Shown here piece after piece: positions 4,235 to 9,380 of a stretch of DNA of 9,380 nucleotides. Source of the DNA: Vulcanimicrobiota bacterium (GTDB lineage Bacteria; Vulcanimicrobiota; Vulcanimicrobiia; Vulcanimicrobiales; Vulcanimicrobiaceae). The stretch covers positions 1,501-10,880 of the forward strand of contig JACRUB010000179.1 in the NCBI GenBank assembly GCA_014305015.1. Direction: 5' to 3'. Position 1 is the first letter of the stretch; every line of letters starts with the position of its first letter. Made by a program: the position numbers and the translations under genes. Below the pieces are notes generated by a model. The model saw only the letters and a program-made list of their open reading frames with translations, did not search any database and was not told the origin of the DNA.

Positions 4235-6229
4235 GTGAATTTAGTGCAATCCCAGACGCGCTATGCCGCGGTCATACTTGTGATTGCGCTCCTGGCCGCG
4301 CTCTTTGTGGCCGTCGAGCGCATGCGTGTCGAACACCGGACGCAGCGGGTCGAAATCGCGATGGATTACAGCGATTTCCTATCTCTGGCACGGTCCTACA
4401 ACTATAAGCCCGAGGCGTTTCTTGTCGAACTGCGGCGCGCGGGGCTAACCTCGCTCGCCCTCCAAGAAGAACTGGGTGCGGGCATTAACACGGGCCAGAA
4501 TGCCTACGTCAGTTCGGGCGTCGGCATCCTGGATAATGCGCGGCTCTCGTCCGTTTCGGATCCGACGCTGGCAGCACTCGTGCGCAACAGAGCGATTCTG
4601 CCGGACGAAATCTATGTGCTCGTCTACGATAAAGCGACATACGGCCGGTACATGCAGCAATTACCGCTGCACTTTAGCCGAGGCAGTATCCGCGTGCTGC
4701 ACGCTTCGCCGCCCTGGGTCATTGCGGTGCGCACGCAAATCGATTACTTCGGCCAGATCTCTTTAGGAATTCCGGGCGACCAATTGGCACTCGCGAAGAA
4801 ACTCGGACTCTTCGTCGTGCCGCGGCTGCAGAACGACGAACGGTTGCAGGGTCCGCAAATCGCCGCGGCGTTCGATGCGCTGCGCCATCGCGCGCGCATC
4901 ACGACCGTCGTTTTCTTCGGGTTGCGCAATCAGATTCTGGGTTTTCCGGACCACATTAAAGAGACCGCGGCGATCATGAACGACCGCAAACTCACGTTCG
5001 GAGCAATCGAGGTCTACGATACGACGCAGGTTCAAAAAGGCAACGACGAACTTGCGAAGCTGATGCCCGGCCGCACAGTGCGAGTTCAAGCAATCGCAAA
5101 GACCGAGCAAGATAAGCTCAAGTTCGAAGAGATTGCCGCGCGCTATCTGCTCGGTGCGCGCGAGCGCAACGTGCGTCTTGTCTACTTGCGCCCGTTCTCG
5201 CACGAGCACAATGGCCTCTCGATTGAAAAGACCAATATTGAAATGGTGAGGCAAATTGCGAGCGGCTTACGCGCGCGCGGCTTTACCGAAGGCAGTGCCG
5301 CACCAATTCCTATGTATCGCGCGGATTCGGTTGTGCCGGTCGGCGTGGTCGCGCTCGCCGTTCCATCGATTTTGCTCATACTGCTTGGTTTCTTCGGCTG
5401 GTACCGCCCATGGATGGCAGTTGCCGCATACGCAGTGACGATTCTGCTGTACGCCGGCGGGTACCTAACGCATCACGACTTGCTTGCGCGCTCCGTTCTG
5501 GCGCTCGGCGGCGCATTGTTCTTTGAAACCGCAGCCTTTGCCGTCCTCGGGCGAGCATTTACCGAACGGCCTGCAGCGACCACAGGCGAGCAGATCGTGC
5601 GCAGCCTTCGCTGGACCGCGCTTGCAACCGGCGTCGCGTTGCTCGGCGCGCTTGTCGTGATCGGGCTCATGAGCTCACCGCTCCTGATGGAAGAAATCGA
5701 GCGCTTCCGCGGGGTGAAAGCCGTGCTCGGGCTTCCGCCGTTGATTGCGCTTGCACTCTATTTTCTCACCGACCGTTTCGGGGCCAAGATCGAAGATCCG
5801 CGCGATGCGTTCAATACGCCGGTGCGCATTGGGCAGCTGGTGTTAGGCGTTGTGATTCTTGCGGCGGGCGCCCTCGTTTTGATGCGCAGCGGAAATCAAA
5901 GCGACATCTCGCCATCCGCTTTCGAACTCTCGCTGCGGTCCGGATTGACGACCGTGCTCAGCGTTCGGCCGCGCTTTAAGGAGTTTCTTGTCGGCTTTCC
6001 GCTGATGATGCTCTTGCCGACCCTGGTTCTCGCGCACCGCCGCGCGCTGGGCTGGCTGTTTGCCATCGGCATCGGTATCGGCATCGGCGATCTCGTCGAT
6101 ACGTTCTCGCATTTGCACACGCCCGTCTACATTTCGGTGATCCGCGTTCTCCTTGGTGCAATTATCGGATGCGCGATCGGCGCAGCGCTAGTAGCCATTT
6201 ATCGACGGCTGTTTTTGCGCCCGGCATAA
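4235..6229 (+). CDS. DUF5693-type polytopic membrane protein, cell-envelope polymer gene partner of csaB
   Basis: The 664-residue product begins with a signal-anchor helix (about 10-28). A large soluble domain follows (30-365), expected to lie outside the membrane, and then about eight or nine helices (around 367-388, 393-410, 418-438, 460-480, 497-511, 532-550, 586-600, 604-619, 631-655). The loop motifs ERFRGVK (489-495) and RPRFKEFLVGFP (578-589) are those I associate with the DUF5693 family, which in Firmicutes is found next to csaB. The biochemical activity is unknown; a role in synthesis, export or modification of a secondary cell-wall polymer is inferred from that pairing. The first helix starts near residue 10, so translation must begin at GTG 4235 or GTG 4244; neither has a clear Shine-Dalgarno. 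A small inverted repeat (GCGA/TCGC, 4219-4229) lies just ahead. The stop overlaps the csaB start, implying translational coupling. Confidence 0.85.
   Translation: MNLVQSQTRYAAVILVIALLAALFVAVERMRVEHRTQRVEIAMDYSDFLSLARSYNYKPEAFLVELRRAGLTSLALQEELGAGINTGQNAYVSSGVGILDNARLSSVSDPTLAALVRNRAILPDEIYVLVYDKATYGRYMQQLPLHFSRGSIRVLHASPPWVIAVRTQIDYFGQISLGIPGDQLALAKKLGLFVVPRLQNDERLQGPQIAAAFDALRHRARITTVVFFGLRNQILGFPDHIKETAAIMNDRKLTFGAIEVYDTTQVQKGNDELAKLMPGRTVRVQAIAKTEQDKLKFEEIAARYLLGARERNVRLVYLRPFSHEHNGLSIEKTNIEMVRQIASGLRARGFTEGSAAPIPMYRADSVVPVGVVALAVPSILLILLGFFGWYRPWMAVAAYAVTILLYAGGYLTHHDLLARSVLALGGALFFETAAFAVLGRAFTERPAATTGEQIVRSLRWTALATGVALLGALVVIGLMSSPLLMEEIERFRGVKAVLGLPPLIALALYFLTDRFGAKIEDPRDAFNTPVRIGQLVLGVVILAAGALVLMRSGNQSDISPSAFELSLRSGLTTVLSVRPRFKEFLVGFPLMMLLPTLVLAHRRALGWLFAIGIGIGIGDLVDTFSHLHTPVYISVIRVLLGAIIGCAIGAALVAIYRRLFLRPA
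6065..6088 (+). repeat. Near-perfect hexanucleotide repeat (ATCGGC, four copies) inside the DUF5693 gene
   Basis: ATCGGC occurs four times in tandem, with the second copy ATCGGT, encoding alternating Ile-Gly (611-618) in a membrane helix. The unit is six bases, so slippage would add or remove Ile-Gly pairs without shifting the frame. It is more likely simple helix composition than a phase-variation device. Confidence 0.75.
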
Positions 6230-7317
6230 TGCGGTTTCTGCTCAGCGGGTACTACGGCTTCGGGAATCTTGGAGATGAAGCGCTTGCGCGAGTGATTGTC
6301 GCCGAACTAAAGCAGCGATACGCCGGCTGCGAAATCGATGTACTCTCACCGCATCCCGAAGATACGGCGCGCGAATTCGGCGTTGCGTCGACGCCGCGTG
6401 CGCAACTCGCGGCTTTGCGAGAGGCGATTGCAAAAGCAGACGTTGTTATCTCAGGCGGCGGCGGTCTTTTGCAAAATGCAACGAGCACGCGCAGTTTGCT
6501 GTATTACGCAGGCATCATCCGTGCTGCAAACCGCGCGAAACGCAAGTGCATGATTTTTGCCCAGTCCATTGGACCCCTCGATTTCTTGGGGAAAACCGTC
6601 GTACGCGAATGGTGCAAAGGTACCCGCCGTGCAACCGTCCGCGATGAACGCTCGAAGAAGCTCCTTACCTCCCTGCTACAGGGGACACCGGTCGAGCAAA
6701 CCGCGGACCCCGTATTCTTGTTCAAGCACGGCAAAGAACACCCCGACTTGGAGAACGAAGGCCTTGCGCCCGCGGGCGCTCCGCTCGTCGTCGTCTGCGT
6801 TCGCAAGGCCCCCGGCATCGCAGAAGGCGTCACAATCGTTGCGAACACCGTTGATTATTTGAGCGAGAAGTATGGTGCGCACGTAGCGCTGCTCCCGCTC
6901 GGTGGCACCGAAGATGCCGAAGTCTCGACGATGGTGATCCGCAAGTGCAAATCGAGCCCCACGCTCCTGCCGGTCTCGGACCTCGGACGCGCGGCGGCCG
7001 TGATTGCGCGCGCCGATGCCGTCATCGGGATGCGTCTTCATGCACTCATCTTTGCAGTTCGGTATGGCGTGCCGTTTCTCGCGATCCCCTACGATCCCAA
7101 AGTGGCCGCGCTCTGCGAAGATATCGGGTACCCACTACCTCCCCTCTGGATTCCCGGATCGAAGCGGCGCCTCGAGGAGGCCGAGATCCGGACGCTGGCC
7201 GACCGTCTGATGTCGGACCGGCAAGAACTCGCCTCGCATTTGCGCTCGGAAGCCGTTCGTATGCGCGCCCTCGCGGCGCGTAATTTTGAAGTCCTGGACG
7301 AGTTGGTTCGGGAGTAA
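6229..7317 (+). CDS. csaB: CsaB-type polysaccharide pyruvyl transferase
   Basis: CsaB-family enzymes move pyruvate from phosphoenolpyruvate onto a sugar of a secondary cell-wall polymer, forming the ketal that SLH-domain surface proteins bind. The 362-residue product (usual length for the family) has the N-terminal glycine-rich segment GYYGFGNLGDEA (7-18), SGGGGLLQ (75-82), AQSIGP (111-116), the conserved GMRLHALIFA (267-276) with R269-L270-H271 matching the Arg-Leu-His essential in yeast Pvg1, and YDPKV (288-292). It is soluble and cytoplasmic or peripheral. The ATG at 6229 shares its A with the TAA stop of the DUF5693 gene (TAATG), so the two are probably translationally coupled. A longer in-frame reading from 6169 would only overlap the upstream gene and lacks family sequence. 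No SLH or S-layer gene is in the window, so the acceptor polymer is inferred. Confidence 0.92.
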   Translation: MRFLLSGYYGFGNLGDEALARVIVAELKQRYAGCEIDVLSPHPEDTAREFGVASTPRAQLAALREAIAKADVVISGGGGLLQNATSTRSLLYYAGIIRAANRAKRKCMIFAQSIGPLDFLGKTVVREWCKGTRRATVRDERSKKLLTSLLQGTPVEQTADPVFLFKHGKEHPDLENEGLAPAGAPLVVVCVRKAPGIAEGVTIVANTVDYLSEKYGAHVALLPLGGTEDAEVSTMVIRKCKSSPTLLPVSDLGRAAAVIARADAVIGMRLHALIFAVRYGVPFLAIPYDPKVAALCEDIGYPLPPLWIPGSKRRLEEAEIRTLADRLMSDRQELASHLRSEAVRMRALAARNFEVLDELVRE

Positions 7318-7340
7318 CGCGGCGCCCGGGCTTCGAACGT

Positions 7341-7346
7341 GGGGGA
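7341..7346 (+). promoter_or_regulatory. Ribosome-binding site of ileS
   Basis: GGGGGA ends 6 nt before the ATG at 7353, the best purine-rich site in the 35-nt gap after csaB. It supports that start. The gap holds no promoter, terminator or T-box that I can see. Confidence 0.6.
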
Positions 7347-7352
7347 TTCCAA

Positions 7353-9380
7353 ATGAGTGAAGCACCCACCAAGCGCGATTACCGCGACACCTTAAATTTG
7401 CCGGCCACCGCATTTCCGATGCGCGCGGATTTGCCGAAGCGCGAGCCGGATCGCATCAAGTGGTGGCAAGAGCACGGGACCTATCAGCGGCGCCTCAAAG
7501 CAAATGAAGGCAATCCGCCGTGGATTCTGCACGACGGTCCGCCGTATGCGAACGGCAATCTGCACATGGGACATCTGCTCGGCATGGTGCTCAAAGATAT
7601 CTTCGTGAAGATTGCTCTGCTGGATGGCCGTTGGGCAAAATTTATTCCCGGTTGGGATATGCACGGGTTACCGATTGAACTCGACACGCTCAAGCATTTG
7701 AAGATCCAGGATTTCCACGATGTTGACCCGCTGGAATTGCGTGCCAAGTGCAAGGAACGCGCGCTGCACTGGCTCGACGTTCAACGCGCAACGCGCATGC
7801 GCATGGGCAACTTTGGCGAGTGGAAACACCCGTACCGCACGATCGATCCCGAATTCGAAGCGACCATCGTCGAAGCACTGGCCGATCTCGCACAGGCCAA
7901 TCAAATTTACAAGGGCCTGCGTTCGACGCTGTGGTGCATTCATGATGAAACTGCGCTTGCCGAAGCGGAAATCGAATACGAAAATAAAATCTCGCCCTCC
8001 ATTTACGTTGGGTTTCCTGCGAACGATGCGCAGCGCGCCGACATTCTCCAACGCTTCGGCGTGGAAGACACGGGCAAGTCGCTCTCCGTCGCGATCTGGA
8101 CGACAACGCCGTGGACGCTGCCGGCTAACGTTGCCATCGCGCTCAAGCCGGATGCCACCTATGGTCTCTACGAGCACGACGGACAGCTGTTCATACTCGC
8201 AACCGATCTGCACGACGCCGTTGCACAGATCGTCGGGTGGGAACCGGCGCGCGCGCGTGCGACAATCCCAGGTGAGAAGCTCGAGGGCGCTGCCGTACGC
8301 CATCCGTTCCTCGATCGTGATTCGCTCATCGTGCTGGCCGGCTATGTCGATTTGGAAACGGGTACGGGTGCCGTGCATACTGCACCGGGGCACGGGGCCG
8401 ACGACTTTGAAACCGGACTCAAATACAATTTGCCGGTGGTCATGCCGGTCGATGCGCGCGGACACTTTACCGCCGAGGCGGGACCGTACACGGGCATGCA
8501 AGTCTTTGCGGCCAATCCGAAGATCATCGCCGATTTGCGGACCAGCAGTGCTCTGCTCTCGGCGACGGAGTTCGAACACTCCTATCCGCACTGTTGGCGT
8601 TGCCATAATCCCGTCATCTTTCGCGCGACCGCTCAGTGGTTTATCGCGATGGACCAGAATCGCTTGCGTGCCCGCACGATTGAAGCCATCAAGGACGTGA
8701 AATGGACGCCCGGCTGGGGCGAATTCCGCATCACGCAGATGCTCGAGAATCATCCCGAGTGGTGCATCTCGCGCCAGCGCACCTGGGGAACGCCGATTCC
8801 GGCGTTGATTTGCCTCGATTGCAACGAGTCGATTCTCGATGCCGAAGTCGCCCGGCTAGCGGCCAAACACTTTCGCGCGCATGGCGCCGATTCGTGGTAT
8901 CGCGATGAAGTCTCAACGTTTTTGCCGGCTGGGTTTCGTTGCCCGAAATGCCGCGGCACGCGTTTTGAAAAAGAGAAGAACATCGTCGACATCTGGTTTG
9001 AATCCGGCGTGACACATCTCGCCGTCCTCGGGAAGAACGGCATTCCGTGGCCGGCCGACGTCGTACTCGAAGGTGGCGATCAGTACCGCGGATGGTTCCG
9101 CAGCTCGATCATTACCGGCGTTGCCATCAAAGGCGGCGCGCCCTACAAACACGTCGTGAAAAACGGCTGGGTCAACGATCCCGAAGGCAAAGCGATGTCG
9201 AAGTCTATCGGCAATTACTACGGCGCGGAAGAAGCGATGGCAAAATTCGGCGCCGACGTATTGCGCTTGTGGTCGGCTTCGGTTGAATCTGTCGATGACG
9301 TGCGGTTCGGCGATGAGATCGTGTCCCAAGTGAGCCTCGTCTACCGGAACATTCGCAACCGCGTGCGCTTTATGATCTCG
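7353..9380 (+). CDS. ileS: Isoleucyl-tRNA synthetase, N-terminal 676 residues (cut by window end)
   Basis: A class I aminoacyl-tRNA synthetase that charges tRNA-Ile with isoleucine in the cytoplasm. The frame is open from ATG 7353 to the last base, giving 676 of the roughly 900-950 residues expected, so the anticodon-binding end lies outside. Visible in order are PPYANGNLHMGH (63-74, the HIGH motif as HMGH), GWDMHGLPIE (100-109), the CP1 editing domain with WTTTPWTLP (249-257) and GTGAVHTAPGHG (337-348), an inserted pair of cysteine couples CLDC (487-490) and CPKC (530-533) of the kind bacterial enzymes carry before VDIWFESG, EGGDQYRGWF, and the KMSKS loop as GKAMSKSIGN with A614 in place of the first lysine. 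It follows csaB by 35 nt on the same strand and is probably in the same operon, which is an unusual partner for envelope genes. Confidence 0.97.
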   Translation, partial: MSEAPTKRDYRDTLNLPATAFPMRADLPKREPDRIKWWQEHGTYQRRLKANEGNPPWILHDGPPYANGNLHMGHLLGMVLKDIFVKIALLDGRWAKFIPGWDMHGLPIELDTLKHLKIQDFHDVDPLELRAKCKERALHWLDVQRATRMRMGNFGEWKHPYRTIDPEFEATIVEALADLAQANQIYKGLRSTLWCIHDETALAEAEIEYENKISPSIYVGFPANDAQRADILQRFGVEDTGKSLSVAIWTTTPWTLPANVAIALKPDATYGLYEHDGQLFILATDLHDAVAQIVGWEPARARATIPGEKLEGAAVRHPFLDRDSLIVLAGYVDLETGTGAVHTAPGHGADDFETGLKYNLPVVMPVDARGHFTAEAGPYTGMQVFAANPKIIADLRTSSALLSATEFEHSYPHCWRCHNPVIFRATAQWFIAMDQNRLRARTIEAIKDVKWTPGWGEFRITQMLENHPEWCISRQRTWGTPIPALICLDCNESILDAEVARLAAKHFRAHGADSWYRDEVSTFLPAGFRCPKCRGTRFEKEKNIVDIWFESGVTHLAVLGKNGIPWPADVVLEGGDQYRGWFRSSIITGVAIKGGAPYKHVVKNGWVNDPEGKAMSKSIGNYYGAEEAMAKFGADVLRLWSASVESVDDVRFGDEIVSQVSLVYRNIRNRVRFMIS

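Noticed and set aside
3955..4407. 150-codon plus-strand open frame spanning the intergenic region
   Set aside because: It would run through a strong hairpin-plus-U-run terminator and overlaps two real genes in other frames.
6065..6088. Phase-variable repeat
   Set aside because: A six-base unit with one mismatch cannot shift the frame, and four copies are few. The Ile-Gly run fits a membrane helix.
7318..7352. T-box or separate promoter for ileS
   Set aside because: The gap is 35 nt, far too short for a T-box, and holds only a ribosome-binding site.
7720..8700. 326-codon plus-strand open frame overlapping ileS
   Set aside because: Out of frame with ileS and of Arg/Ser-rich shadow composition, with no recognisable domain.
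7668..8753. Long (361-codon) open frame on the minus strand
   Set aside because: It lies wholly antisense to ileS, whose motifs are unambiguous. Its sequence is rich in Arg, His and Gly, as expected of a complementary-strand shadow in GC-rich DNA.

Overview
The window is a compact, fairly GC-rich bacterial chromosomal segment. It carries seven protein genes and one tRNA, with no mobile element, CRISPR array or prophage signal. Many starts are GTG, intergenic gaps are short, and the set includes a DUF5693-type membrane protein beside CsaB, a CsaB-type pyruvyl transferase, an RsbW-like anti-sigma kinase and a bacterial IleRS. This suggests an uncultivated-type lineage with a pyruvylated cell-surface polymer; Candidatus Eremiobacterota (WPS-2) or a relative would fit. 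That placement is inference, and no marker in the window fixes the phylum.

Left part (1-943): a small acidic Cys/His-rich protein (+) and an RsbW/SpoIIAB-type anti-sigma histidine-kinase-fold protein (-) face each other tail to tail and share the bases CTAG for both stops. Each is preceded by a sequence close to the SigB-family promoter consensus (GTTTAA, about 13-14 nt, GGGTAT), so both may belong to a general-stress-type regulon controlled by the anti-sigma factor itself. A tRNA-Val(UAC) follows on the plus strand.

Middle part (944-4036): first comes an enoyl-CoA hydratase/isomerase-superfamily protein of the ECHDC3 type, in which both classical crotonase catalytic glutamates are replaced. 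Then comes a 700-residue cytoplasmic GAF-GAF-GGDEF-HD-GYP protein. Its GGDEF half looks degenerate (GNDEF, no I-site, guanine-contact Asn replaced) while its HD-GYP half is largely intact, so it is best read as a sensory c-di-GMP phosphodiesterase.

Right part (4037-9380): a 198-nt intergenic region folds on paper into two strong hairpin elements and a textbook intrinsic terminator whose U-run ends only 17 nt before the next start codon. This looks like either the 3' end of the c-di-GMP gene or an attenuator/riboswitch-like leader of the downstream operon. That operon comprises a polytopic DUF5693-type membrane protein, csaB (start overlapping the previous stop, TAATG) and ileS (35 nt later, cut by the window end). 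The first two genes probably act together in making or modifying a pyruvylated secondary cell-wall polymer. ileS seems to be a housekeeping passenger, and no T-box precedes it.

The most interesting items are the structured leader/terminator at 4054-4217, the pair of SigB-like promoters around the anti-sigma gene, the ECHDC3-like protein lacking catalytic glutamates, and the GGDEF/HD-GYP protein with only one apparently functional half.
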